From Ophioceras dolichostomum (lineage: Eukaryota > Ascomycota > Sordariomycetes > Magnaporthales > Ophioceraceae), in contig PYST01000236.1 in the NCBI GenBank assembly GCA_003049485.1, positions 1 to 60,446 on the forward strand: 60,446 nt of DNA, given 5' to 3'. The position numbers and the translations under genes are program-made. The notes below the pieces were generated by a model, which did not search any database, had not been told where the DNA came from, and saw only the letters and a program-made list of their open reading frames with translations. Each line of letters begins with the position of its first letter. The first letter of the stretch is position 1. Of the stretch, positions 10,046 through 20,998 are shown piece by piece.

Positions 10046-11465
10046 TCATGTATCTGGCCTTCGAGATTCTTGCAGTTCGACATCATCACCCACATAACCC
10101 ACATCATCAGCACCAGCCGCATCGGCAACAGTAGTGACCGCCTGATACCCCTTCTTCCCCTTCCTCCTCCTACTCCTCCACCTAGCGCAACACCTCACAC
10201 AACATATACACCCCACAATCAGCACAACGACAACCCCAACAATCTCCGCAACGACCTCGACCCAATGCACGCCCAACCACGCCCAAAACCAATCGTCCCC
10301 GGCGCCCCACGTGCCGCCATGCCCACCATGGTTCCAAAAAACCCAGGGGTCAGCGCCCTCCCGCCCGTCCATCATGACGCGCCTCAGCGACGCCCAGCGA
10401 TGCGCTCCCTCGAAGCCCGGGATCGACCCGTCCGGCCTCAACAGGCGGTGGTACCGCTCCCACATGGCCGTTAGGTACCACTGCCCGCTGTTGTACATGA
10501 CGATCGCGTACGGCATGATCCAGTTCCAGGCGTACGCCGGCAAGTTGTCGGTCAGCATCACCAGCCACGGGTGCTCGGGCTGGCCGCCGATGATGTTGTT
10601 GCTCAGGGCGCCGAGGCCGCCGTCTGTCGTGAAGGCTGGGTAGTAGGTGAGTGGCTCGAGGGATGCTTCGCAGCCCTGTAGTTATTGGAGGAGTGAAAAA
10701 TGGTAGGCACTTTGTTAGCGGAATTGTTGTCCTTGGAGTGGGGGTGGAGGTGGCGGTGGATGTGGAGTTGGAGAGACAAGCCAGGCAAGGCAGCCTATCA
10801 GGCAGCCCGGCCAAGGACGAGACCAAGAGCGGAAGCCAAAATAAAAAAAAATTTTGACTACCACGAACATTGTCAAGGTCGATGTAGATGCCGCCGTACT
10901 TGCGGACGAGGAAGTATCGCATGACGTCGACGCGCTGTATTGCAAACCGATAGCCTTCGTACGTAGGGAGGAACCACGGGTATTCGATCGCGATGAAGGC
11001 GTGGGAATCTTCGGCAAACCAGATCTATGGTTGGGACGAAGCCGTCAACATCATCAGCAATGTTCTGCACCGTACAATAATACCATCAAGTGTTCCCCTC
11101 ACCTTAACCTCCCACCCCGGATTCTTATCAATGCAAGATTGCCGCATCCGCGCCCAGTCCTCCGGCAGCTCCTTGCTGGTGGGATCGTTCCAGTTGTGGA
11201 AGATCTGGTGGATAATCTTCGGGACGACCGGCTGTCGAATCTTGTTGTCCTTGTCCCGGTTGTATTCCTCCAGCACCTGCCTCTGCGTGATGGCGATGCC
11301 CGCGTGCGGTCCCAGCTTGCCGAACAGCTGCGCGAAGGCGATAAAGCGCCATAATATGTTGACGAGCAACGCGATCGGCGCCAGGATGCCGAGCCAGACG
11401 AAGACGCGTCTTCTGCTGGGTAGTTGCAGCGACCATTGCTGTGGATGCGCCAGAGAGCGCAGCAT
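10046..11465 (-). CDS. GT32 glycosyltransferase, probable inositol phosphorylceramide mannosyltransferase
   Basis: Three exons (11103-11465, 10869-11024, 10046-10675) give 382 residues. A short cytosolic N-terminus precedes a membrane anchor (VFVWLGILAPIALLVNILW). The luminal domain follows, with PKIIHQIFHNWND, typical of the GT32/OCH1-SUR1 superfamily, and the catalytic DXD motif in GGIYIDLDN just before intron 2. Exon 3 resumes with GCEASLEPL, as in SUR1/CSH1-type proteins, and a second hydrophobic segment (VVAEIVGVVVVLIVGCICC) lies near the C-terminus. The family adds mannose to inositol phosphorylceramide in the Golgi. The intron 1 donor is GTGAGG. The intron 2 donor is the unusual GTTCGT, chosen because it keeps the DXD-GCE junction in frame; a run of A/T fills that 193-bp intron. 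The exact acceptor lipid is inferred from the family. Confidence 0.85.
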
Positions 11466-11943
11466 CTTGCTGGATTTGGCACGCAGCGGCGGCCGGCGGC
11501 GGGCTCCGGGCTCGTGATCGGCCGTGGATCGTCGGCGCGTTCGGCCGCCGGTCCGTCAGTGCCGTCGAGGCAGTCGGTGTGGTCGCGGCCGGTCAAGCGA
11601 TGCGGTCGATGCTGTCGATGCTGTTGATGCGGTTGACACGAGCGACGCGGGCGACAGGGCCGATCGCTGCTACTGCCAATCCGCTAATCGTGTCGTGGTT
11701 GTTCTCGTGGGCGAGTTGTTCTATCTGAGCTCGAATCGAGGCACGCAAGCTGGCGACTAGAAAGATCGGACGAAGTTCAGTGAAGGACGAACCCAAAGCA
11801 TTGGATCGAACCAAAAAGGCAAACTCCTTTTTTCTGCCGCATCCTGCCACCAAATCGGCACAGGGATCAGCTGTTGGGAACGGTGCTGCTGTCAGCGGCT
11901 TTCGTAATCCGCACTGGGCTTTGCAAGCAGGCTCCCACTAGAC

Positions 11944-12033
11944 GGCTCCCACTAGACGCACACTCGTGTACGCTTATGTAATTGATTCAATTATGTCAGC
12001 GCAGCCAAAAATGCATCTATCGCAGCATGGCCC
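11944..12033 (+). repeat. Left terminal inverted repeat of MULE
   Basis: It begins GGCTCCCACTAGACGCACAC and ends CGCAGCATGGCCC. It is identical over 90 bp to the reverse complement of 12416-12505. An open frame runs through it in both copies, beginning MYAYVIDSIMSAQ. Confidence 0.93.
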
Positions 12034-12340
12034 TTCGCGTTGGAACGGCGGGCCTCTTCTCTTCGACGAATTCCATTCTCATTGGCATTTGATACGTGAG
12101 GGGGCTCCAGTTCATCTATTAGAACCTCACCGTATCGAGCCACGGGAGCCACAGGCGCCTCGGGCGCCTCGGGCTCGAAATATCCCAGCATCGAGTATGA
12201 GACGTGAGCCTAGCGACTTTGAGGTCGTTGAAGCACAGGCGCCAGCACAGGCGCCAGCGAGGCGCCAGTTTAAGTGTACGAAGTGTGGTGGAATTGGCCA
12301 TAGATTAATCTCTAGAACATGCCCTCTATATACTGAATAG
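11966..12340 (+). pseudogene. MULE transposase C-terminal remnant
   Basis: A 124-codon open frame starts inside the left TIR and ends in a Cys/His knuckle (CTKCGGIGH...TCP: C-x2-C-x4-H-x6-C), the kind of zinc knuckle found at the C-terminus of MULE transposases. A stretch of PRAPRAR and AQAPAQAPAR low complexity precedes it. No DDE catalytic core is present, so this is the 3' end of a transposase gene fused to the TIR by internal deletion. It cannot move the element alone; a full-length copy elsewhere in the genome would be needed. Whether the short product is made is unknown. Confidence 0.65.
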
Positions 12341-12415
12341 GTAGACGATATATACGTATGTACGTGTATGCGTGCATGCGTGGGTGTTGGTGTTGAACGT
12401 CGATTTTGATGCGTG

Positions 12416-12505
12416 GGGCCATGCTGCGATAGATGCATTTTTGGCTGCGCTGACATAATTGAATCAATTACATAAGCGTACACGAGTGTGCGTCTAGTGG
12501 GAGCC
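12416..12505 (-). repeat. Right terminal inverted repeat of MULE
   Basis: Exact reverse complement of 11944-12033. It ends GTGGGAGCC and is followed immediately by the TTGCAAGCA target duplication. Confidence 0.93.
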
Positions 12506-12514
12506 TTGCAAGCA

Positions 12515-13035
12515 GAATGACTACGTCTGGGATCCTATTTTCCGCACTGTAAATGGCGTCCTAGTTTCGGTAGCTTCCACAGTGCCAATTGCAGCAATCT
12601 TATTTGGGAACCCAAAAACTCCGAGCCCGTTTACAAGGGGCATGCATCATCAACCCAACTTCATCGGGTCCTCTTCTCCACCCTGGATGTTGAAATCCAT
12701 TGACGGAACGATTGCGACGACGTGTTACGGCTGAGCTGTCTTTGGTTCTCGTATGCATGGTGCGTATTCCGTAGCAGGAAAGGCATTGATGTCCGGAAAT
12801 TTCAGATCAGATATGTCTAAACAGCTTCTAACTAGCACTTTCCAGGGGCTTATTTTACGAATAATGTGACTCGAGGTGGGTGACTACCAACCCTCGACCA
12901 TCAACTGCCACTGAAAGCCACAAGCAAAGCAAAGCGGCACTCCTCAGCTCGTTCCTCAGTCCTTGCCCAGCGATGGTTTCAAATCCTCTACTCTTTCAAT
13001 TCTTCGGGCGAGCACGCGGCCACTTCTTTCCGGAC
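12515..13035. other. Intergenic, MULE to MATE 3' end
   Basis: Nothing recognisable is seen. The part near 13035 is the downstream flank of the minus-strand MATE gene. The 465 bp on the other side of the MULE (11466-11929) hold only an imperfect 9-bp repeat of the GATGCTGTC type near 11598-11650, in the upstream region of the GT32 gene. Confidence 0.5.
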
Positions 13036-16000
13036 TCAGGCCAGAATGCCAGCATTCTTGGGTTCCACCAGACCGCCCTCCTCAGACCGCATCCGCTCAG
13101 CAGCCTGCGCGACGGCGCTGTCCCAGTCCGAGTTGTAGAGGTAAAGCAATTCGAGAGCGGAGACTCTGTTAGGGGTTGGACTTCCGTTAGCACTAGGCCT
13201 ACCGTCGTTTATTTCCAGCTTGCACCACGGGAGGGAAAAGGAAAAGGAAGAAACCGTGCTGTTCTTCAATTGTTGAAATCAACCTGGAAATCATCAATTC
13301 ATGGGATCATCAAAACTCACACGGCAAGTCCAGCCGTCAACCCAAACCACAAGCCACTCAGACCCCAACCAAGCGAAAAGGCGGTCGACAGTGCCACAGG
13401 GAGAGCTACGGCGTAGTACGAGAACAGGTTCGCGTACCCTCCCACGGCCTGGCGGCCCACGCCGCGCAGGATGCCGTGGCTGACGGCGGCGAGGGCGTCG
13501 AAGATCTGCATGGCGGCGCAGACGAGCATGGCCTTCGACGCGATCGAGATCACCTCGGCGTCGGAGGTGAAGACGGAGGGGAGGGCGGTGCGGAGCGTGA
13601 AGAGGAGGGTCGCGTTGATGAGGCCTACTATCGTTGCGGCTACGACGGCCTGTTTGGGTTCGTAAGGTTAGACACCAGCGACGACGATCATCAGTCAACA
13701 GCCGGTCGGAAAGGGTGGAGAAGAAGGCGAGGCGGGGAGAGGGAGAATTCGGTGGAAGGAAGAAAACGCGGTGGGTGAAATGCACCACTTTGGTTGTTGT
13801 TTGGGCGGCATCTCCCAGGCTTGCACCGATAAGGTTGGCCACCCGAGTCGAGGTGGCGATCGCCAGAGGGAAGGGCACGTTGAACGATGTGGAAGTGACG
13901 GTCACGAGTACGCTCTGCGCTGCGAGCTGAGCCGTCCCCAGACGACCTGCGGCGACGGTGAGGATCTCGAGCACCGAGAACTGCGCTTCGATCATGATCA
14001 TACCCGGGAGGGCAAGTCGGAGCATCGGGCCTGTTCGACACCAGTGCGTCAGTCAGTCAGTCGACATATTAGCCACCCTGATAATGATGACGATACGAGG
14101 GAAGTGGAACGAGGTAGGTGGAGGAAATCGAATTTTTACCCCAGTTACTAAACGCCTTCCAGGTAAACCCCCTCCAGCACTGCCTCCCCTCGATGAAGAA
14201 CACATAAAGCGCCAGCAGCACAGGCAATAGATTCTGCGTCACGGCCATCGCGCCCGCCGCGCCCGCGAAGCCCCACCCGAACCGGAACACGAACAGCCAA
14301 TTCAGCAAGAAACTCGTCGGCGCACCGACCAAAAGCACGCAGGTCGTGGCGTGGAACAGGCCCTGCGCCTGCACGAACCGCTTGCCGGCCTCGAACGCCG
14401 CGACGCCCGGCATGCCGAATATCAACACGCGGAGGTACAGCGCCGCGGGGATCGCGGTGTTTCCGGATGGATCCTCGGAAGGAACGAGAGAAGAGAGGAT
14501 GGGCTCCGAGAAGAACCAGAGCACCGCGATGGGGACCATCAGGATGCAGAGGAAGAAGGTCATGCGCTGCGCCTGGAGGCCCACGAGGTGGATGTGGCCT
14601 GAGCCGTAGGCCTGGGCGCAGAGGGTGTCGAGGCAGGTTGCGAGGCCTTGGACGGGAACGTAGCAGGTTATGCTTGCCGTCATTGTCGCCACTGTTGTGC
14701 CGTTTGCGGTTGGGACTCGAGTGTCAGTCACTAGCCAGTGTGGCTGGTTGCTCACGAGAAGAGAGGGAAGAGTAGTGGTGGTGATGGCGATGATGAGATG
14801 GGGGTGGGTGGGCGAACGAGGAGGGTAAGAGAACCGAAACGAAGTCGTCAAGGGACGGTTAGGTCGAAAGGTACGCACGGTTAACAGCAGCAAGCTCAAC
14901 CATCCCCAACCTCCCCACGGCAAGCACGCTCCCGACGGTGACGGAGTAGTGCAGCAGGAAGGTGGCGATCAGCGGCATCGCGTACCGCACGAGCGTCACC
15001 GCCTCCCGCCGCGCCGTCGTCTTGATCCGCTGTTCGGCCACCGCCTGCTCCCACCGCTTGTGCACCTCCTCCGGCGCAGGCGTGCAGGGCGATATCTGGC
15101 CCTCGCTCAGGTCGTCGGTGTCGCACCCATCGTCTCCAAACACGTACGCCCGCCGTGAGTGCGGTTGTTGCAAGCGCAGTAGTGGCGAGGTCTCGTCGGC
15201 CTCTCCTGCAGCTACCGCGGTTGCGACCGAGTAGTCTTGGGAGGGATGGTGATCTCGGTGATCATCACCCCGCCGGTCGGCACTGGCGATGCCGGCGATG
15301 CCCGTGATGCCGGCGATGCTGCTGGGGATGTGCTTCCGCAGCGACTCGGGCACCACGGCGCTGATGATGCTGCTGCTGCGGTGTCGGGAGGCGGGGGGGA
15401 GGAGGCCGTTGTCGCGCAGCAGACCGACTTCGGCGGACAGCGACTCGGCCATCTCGCGCGGGTTCGCGACTGGTCGGTCGAGCCCCTGGATCGAGACGGT
15501 ACTGAAGCCACAGCCGAAGGCGACGCCGTTCGGGTGGAAGGCTAGCTTGGCGTCAGCGGGGTCGGAGTGCCGGGTGTGGCGGCGGTGATGGTGATGATGG
15601 TGGTGGCACGAGTGATTATCATCATCGTCATCTTCTTCTTCTTCTTCTCCTTCCCCTTCGTCACCATCATTGATGTCGTCGTGGAGATGGGGGAAGGGTC
15701 CAGGTTCATCGCCGCAACCTTCGCCGTCCTCGTCGCCGCCAGTGATTGAGACGTCGACGTCGACGTCGGACTCGGACTCGGAGGACAGCGACTCCGGGGT
15801 GGATGGCTCGGTGGCGGACGAGCATTCTGCGAGGTCCCGCGATAGTATCTCCTGGACGATCGGGGCTGTGGGGACGAATGATGAGGGCAGGGGCACGACG
15901 TCGGGCAGTCGTTCTGAGATGAGGGAGATGATGGACTCGCGTCGGTTGGCCCGGCCCGAGTCGGGGGATGCCCCTGCTTCGGCCCCAACTCCTGGCACTG

Positions 16001-16094
16001 GTAAAGGGAAGAGGAAGGAGAGTGAGTTGCGGCGTCCACCAAGGGGGTTGGAGCCGTCGCGGGGCTGATCCGAAGAGCTTCTCGTTGGTGACAT
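13036..16094 (-). CDS. MATE family efflux transporter with long acidic/His-rich N-terminus
   Basis: Five exons (14879-16094, 14140-14691, 13786-14030, 13321-13649, 13036-13165) encode 823 residues. About 370 N-terminal residues are cytosolic and low-complexity: a Glu/Asp run (GEEEEEDDDDD), then seven consecutive His, then a DETSPLL motif typical of fungal vacuolar transporters. The membrane part starts near ARREAVTLVRYAMPL, continues ELAAVN-LATMTAS across intron 1 and MLRLALPGMIMIE in exon 3, and ends with the helix GLSGLWFGLTAGLAV. The last exon supplies the usual tail, YNSDWDSAVAQAAERM. MATE proteins export organic cations and drugs in exchange for H+ or Na+. All introns preserve phase, and the last uses donor GTGAGT. 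Donor placement in intron 3 could shift by three bases. The start is the first ATG; the open frame extends upstream only through a GTG codon. Confidence 0.9.
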
Positions 16095-18209
16095 GATGGG
16101 AGTGAGTCGATGGCAAGTTGTGATTGTTGGTAAGTGATCACGATCGTAATCGGTAGGTCTTAGGTAGGGATCCCAAGCGGCGCAGTAATCACATATCACA
16201 GGGTCTCTGCCAGTAAGGGGGCCGCAGGCAGAGGAAGATTGAGAGTTTATTTGAGCTATTCAGCGGTCTAACAAGTGCAAGGTAGGTAGTGGAGGGAATC
16301 TATGACGAGAGGGAGACGACGCTATGGCGTACAGAAGGCACCCGAAGGTGGGAGCCTGTCCAACGTTCTAAGGGTTCTCGCGGTCTGCACTGTTTCCCAC
16401 GAGGGCCGCGAAACCCAACCAGCTACTCGGACAAAACCCTCCGGTACCTGCTTCAGAACTGCTACTGGCCCCGCCCATCCCAATGCCGGAGTCGACGCTG
16501 TGCACCGCCGGAGCATACATGATAACGGTCGAACAAGACCGTTGGCGTGGAGCGGGACTTGAGAATATATGTGACGGTGATGGTTGCAGTGGTGGCATCC
16601 GGCATCGTTCTGGGCAGGGTCTGGCAGGGTCTGGCAGGGAGTGGATGGCGGGCAGGCAGATAAGGTGCAACAGTCCCACGGATTGAGTGACGACATATCT
16701 GACACATTCGATTCACAAAGAGCTCTGGTGGAGTGGGTGAGTGGTTGTACATGATAGGTACGTAAAAAGAATATAGCTCCGGGTGGCGATTCTGCATGCC
16801 CACAGAACGCTGTGCTACGGCTCGGCTGCTAGCTACGAGGAGGCAAGCTAGCAAGATAGATAGCTCGAAATCTGATGATTAGGTCACACCGGTCGCGAAA
16901 GAGAGCTGCTAAGAGGACGCAGATCACGGCGCTAGTTCGCAGTCGTAGTTCTAAGAGAAGGTGTGAAGCTGCAACCTGCATATGCATGTGTGTCCCTTAA
17001 AAAACTTAGTTGGCGAAGCATGCTGAGCCGAACGAAATAAGGGATGGGGGCTCGAGATAAGGGGCGCGGGGTGATGATTTTGATTGGCTCAACGACCTGC
17101 AGAATCCAACGGCGGATGAGGCTTTTTATCATCGATTTCATGGACCTTCGATTAACGTCCACACCATCTCCGAGGGGAAGCTACCTGAGCTTCCTTATAG
17201 ATCTGTCAAGCGTGGGCATGCTCGGCTTGCATCTAACAGCGGAGGTGGCAAACCCAAATCACGGCTGAGGACTCATATCTGTGACTCAAGGGTCAATCAA
17301 AGGGTTCATCAGTGCGACTATAGCTCCCTAGTTTACCTGGCAGTCAGGTTCCGTCACTGACTCGAAATTCTCCGCAGATCGGCCCAGACCCTTAAGTTGC
17401 CTTCCGGGCATGTTGCTTCCGACCGGAAAGTGAAGGGGCGATACCCGACGAGAATATGATGTGTCGCACTCCTGATCGCCGCAAAGCAAATATCAAACCC
17501 ACCCAACGATATGGAGTTCGATTTGAGGCGGTTTGTAGCGACAAACTGGCGGGATAACTCATCACTCATTGCTCTATCCTCGAACATCACAGGCAGAGCT
17601 TCCTCTTAGCTTTGGGTCACGGCCGCCAATGGCCGAAACAGGCTAACCTACGAGATGGGGTTGGTGACCCGTACTGGTTTCTCTCCGAGCTGTGTGGGCG
17701 GCGATGCCACTGATGCACAACCCGGCGCGAACATATTTAATGTAAATACATAGCGATTTGTCTCTTTCAGAGAGTAGGTAGTGGCTGTTATAGTCGGTGC
17801 ATCATGTCCACAAACGCTGGAGCACGCTGTTTGGGAGTCCATCTAAAACCTGGCCTGCCGAAGATGATTTTATGCCACGCACGGTCTGTTTTCAACGTCT
17901 ACCATGGTTGCTCTCAAAGGCAACGCATCACAACTCAGACCCAGCAACCGGAGGTACACAAGCGGCACTGGTGTTTGCGACTACTAACTCCTTCTAAGTT
18001 GTGAACGTCGACATAGGGTGAGCAATGAAATTAGAGGTGAGTGACCCGTTTGTAGTGGTCATCAAAATGGACGCCAGATCTTTCCCTGAAAGCGTTCACC
18101 TCAACTGTCCTCTTCTAGCCTCCAAAGTTCCCAGAACAACACATAAGGCTTTCTGACCTGAGACTTCGTGTCAAATTCAGTATTTGCGGTTGATCTTCGA
18201 TCGTCAAGC
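16095..18209. other. Intergenic 2.1 kb
   Basis: Upstream region of the MATE gene on one side and of the lectin gene on the other. Only short frames occur, without motifs. A small direct repeat (GGTCTGGCAG units) lies near 16617-16640. No RNA gene or mobile element is seen. Confidence 0.5.
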
Positions 18210-18782
18210 ATGCGGATAAGAAACCTTTTGCCCGTGAGCCTTCCGGGGCTCTCCCTAATTTCGTTCCTCTTGGTCCTGCCCGGTGTCCTCGCCAGCAACT
18301 ACGTCTTCACCTGCCAGAAATGCCACATGAGCTCCGGCAGCAGCGCGGACCCGAACGGGCATCTCCTCGATTGCCTATGCATCGGGCCCACCAAGGGCTG
18401 GGTGGGGTCGACCGTTCACCTCAACGAGATGATGGGCAACGTCGACGGGAACCTGCGCTGGTTCTCGAACAACTACCGCAAGACCTGCATCAACTACGAG
18501 CTCCTCCAAGAGCGGTACTACCGTGCGGCCTGCGTGCAGGTCAACGGGCACTGGCATGGGACGCAGATCGACTTGAGTAAGGGGGCACCATCCGGGCAGC
18601 TCTGTTTCTCAAGGCCGTGCTTGTCGAGAGACTTCCTTCCACCTATTACAAACCTACCGGAATTACCTACTACTTGTATATGTCGAGAAGCAATGAGCTA
18701 ACTTTCGGGCACTCGTGTAGACGAATTCATTACGAATAAACAGGGTGTTCTCGTGATGGACAAGATGCAGGACAGTTACTAG
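18210..18782 (+). CDS. Secreted cyanovirin-N homology (CVNH) lectin
   Basis: Two exons (18210-18576, 18721-18782) give 142 residues. The first 28 or so are a signal peptide (LLPVSLPGLSLISFLLVLPG...LA-SNY). The rest follows the CVNH repeat pattern: a Cys-containing strand, then VHLNEMMGNVDGNLRW, then NNYRKTCINYEL, then AACVQVNGHWHGTQIDL. Across the intron comes NEFITNKQGVLVM, which restores the second LNxxIxNxxGxL element and supports the splice (donor GTAAGG, 144-bp intron, phase 1). The family binds mannose-rich glycans. A secreted form could act on host or competitor surfaces, or on the fungus's own wall. The upstream in-frame ATG (18168) would add 14 residues before the signal peptide and is less likely. 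Assignment rests on the motif pattern, not on an alignment. Confidence 0.8.
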
Positions 18783-19283
18783 CTGGCCACCTCTGTTTGC
18801 CGATATGCTAGCCCGGCTCTAAGTAACTTCACCTACCTAGCCGCTGTCGGTGGGGCAGGTATCCCCATATTAGCAAGGCTTAGTTCCCTTTGATATGAAT
18901 CAGAGACACCGAGAGCGGACGGAAACTGGGGCTGGTCGTCAAGGATTGCCACGTGCTTCAACGCAGCTGAGCCAAGTTATGCTTGTCCTTGTGCGATCCA
19001 TTCATGCAACTCTCTCTTTCTTTTCTTTCGTTCCGGAGCTACTTGGACCCATCACCAGCAAATACCAGGTTACTTCCTGTCATCAAATTCCTTGAATTAT
19101 TTAGGAAGTGGTGTCCCTGCCGTTCCTCAAATGAGATGAACTCAACGACATCCGGAAGGCCAGGCGGTGTTCAATGTTCACTTCGTATAGGAGGCTTGCA
19201 AGAGGAGTGGCCGGTATTTTGCCTTTTCAGACGCTGATATCAATAAGTACACGAATAGGAAAAACCTGAAAAAAATATTGCTG
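18783..19283. other. Intergenic, convergent gene ends
   Basis: This is the 3' flank of both the plus-strand lectin and the minus-strand rhodopsin-like gene. No motif, repeat or RNA was seen. Confidence 0.55.
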
Positions 19284-20998
19284 CTACGTCCTGCGAGGCG
19301 GGGGCCGTAGTCCACTCTGACCACGCTCGTCGTTGTCCGACGACTCGAAGTCGAAGGTGATAAAAGAATGCCCCGTCCCCGACACCGGCGTCTGATCTCC
19401 CGGTGTCGGCCGACCCTGCCCCTGTCCATCGTGTTGTCCTTCTTGGAATCCTTTGCTCATGGGCATCGGCCACAATTCTCGAGGCTGGCCCCATATCCTC
19501 CACTCGGCTGGCTCGCCTCGGCCGCTGATAGGACTCGTGTCTTTTGGGGGAGGCGGCGGTGGAGGAGGCGACGAAGGAAGGTCCTCTCGCGAAGCCGATG
19601 CGGACTCCTCGGGGATCTCTCTCAGGTCTTTCAGGGTGATCTTCTTGGTCTCGACATTGGCGGCCACCTTCCTGTCGAAGTCGATCGCTCCTCCGCGGCT
19701 CGACCTGGCGGATGCCCGCTTGCTGTTCAAGGTGCTGCCTCCCCAGGTTGACGGCTTTGCTTCCGGGTCGACGGTAGAGCTGAGGCGACGCGAGTTCATG
19801 GTCGTGTGTAGGTCGCGGAGGAGGGGCCGTAGGATGGGGATGCATTGCACCATGATCGTACCGGTGATTTCTGATGTGTACCATACTTGGGAGACGCCGT
19901 TCCGGACTGTTTTGGTTTGCGTGATTCCTTCGTTAGATGTATGGCGTGTGCTGGACGATAGGGTGCTGGTTGTTGGTGCGAGGGCCAGATACAGGCTGAA
20001 GGGAGACCTACAGATATAATATGCGTCACGTTTGTTGCCGTCGTCCTTCCATGCCACCCTGACAGCAGAGATAATGGCTACGCTGTAGGAGATGAGGGTA
20101 TTAGCGCGGCTCGGTCATCATCCACATCATCATCATGATCATCACCACACTGAGTGATGGTGGTGGGACCCGTGAAGTTCCCGCCTTTCAAGATGGAGAC
20201 TTACATCATCCCAAGGCTCATGGTGGCGCACAAGCCGATCCTCTCAACCTTTCGCATGTCCAGTCCGCGGCAGATGACCCAAGGGAAGCAAGCGAAGACG
20301 AAGTCCATGATGATGTTCCACACGTTGCCCCCTTCCTTGAAGTCGTCCCGGAACGTCTTGCCGATGCAAAAATCGAGCCGGTACCAATTCTGATAGCTCT
20401 TGTCGTTGCAGACCTTGGCCCACTGGAAGATTACTTTGAGCAGCATCCAGAGGTTCATGGTGCCGATGCAGAACCAGAGCACCCAAACCTGCCACTTCCG
20501 GTTGTTAAGCCGGAGGAGCGTCACACCGAAGGCAGTCTTCGTCAGGGCCTGTCCGATGAGGGTGCCGCACGACGAGATGTTGATGAAGATGTGCATGCGG
20601 TCGTCCCACTTTTTAGTAGTGTCTTTGAGGATGTAGCCGGTAGCGAATTGATAGATGATGAGGATGTTGTTGGCAAGTAAGATGCACTGGTATCAGAGAG
20701 AGTTGTTTGCTGTCAGCAGGTGCAGACTCGGTGGAGAGTTGGGTGGAAGCAGTGATGGTTGATGCTTTCGACTCGGTACCGATTCTAACTGACTTACCCA
20801 AGACGCAGCGAGAATGTGGTCATCATACCACAGCCTGTGCCGGCGGGCGATCTTGGTCCAGAGACGTAAGACAAGCAGAACCGTAGCACCCCCGAAGAGC
20901 GTCCACAAGCCGACGTTCATCTCGATGTATGGGTTCACGTATCTGATGACCTCCTTCTCCTCGGCGCGGGGAAGAAGGAACATGGCGGCTGAGTCCAT
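19284..20998 (-). CDS. PTH11-like fungal rhodopsin-domain membrane protein
   Basis: Four exons (20798-20998, 20205-20686, 20012-20082, 19284-19906) give 458 residues. The membrane part has several hydrophobic helices: VGLWTLFGGATVLLVLRLW, CILLANNILIIYQFATGY, a VWVLWFCIGTMNLWMLLKVI helix, IIMDFVFACFPWVI and SEITGTIMVQCIPILRPLL. Charged loops such as RHRLWYDDHIL separate them, as expected for the fungal integral membrane (rhodopsin/PTH11-like) family. The C-terminal tail of about 190 residues is cytosolic, with an eight- to nine-proline run (PPPPPPPP) and acidic segments. Introns have donors GTAAGT, GTAAGT and GTAGGT and keep the frame. The acceptor of the last intron could lie 21 bases further on. 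Members have been proposed as surface sensors; the ligand here is unknown. No CFEM domain is present. Confidence 0.82.

Larger units (their letters stand above)
11930..12505 (+). mobile_element. Non-autonomous Mutator-like (MULE) element with 90-bp TIRs
   Basis: Two perfect 90-bp inverted repeats (11944-12033 and 12416-12505) bound about 380 bp of unique sequence. The 9-bp direct repeat TTGCAAGCA occurs immediately outside both ends (11921-11929 and 12506-12514) and fits a target-site duplication. Long TIRs with a 9-bp duplication are characteristic of Mutator-like elements. The outermost 14 bp of the left TIR are duplicated in tandem (11930-11943 and 11944-11957). The interior encodes the Cys/His-knuckle end of a transposase. 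The perfect identity of the two TIRs suggests a young insertion. It lies between the GT32 gene and the MATE gene, in intergenic DNA. Confidence 0.88.

Noticed and set aside
15542..16141. 199-codon and other alternative frames over the MATE N-terminal exon
   Set aside because: They arise from the repetitive acidic/His codons; only the frame leading into the transporter helices splices correctly.
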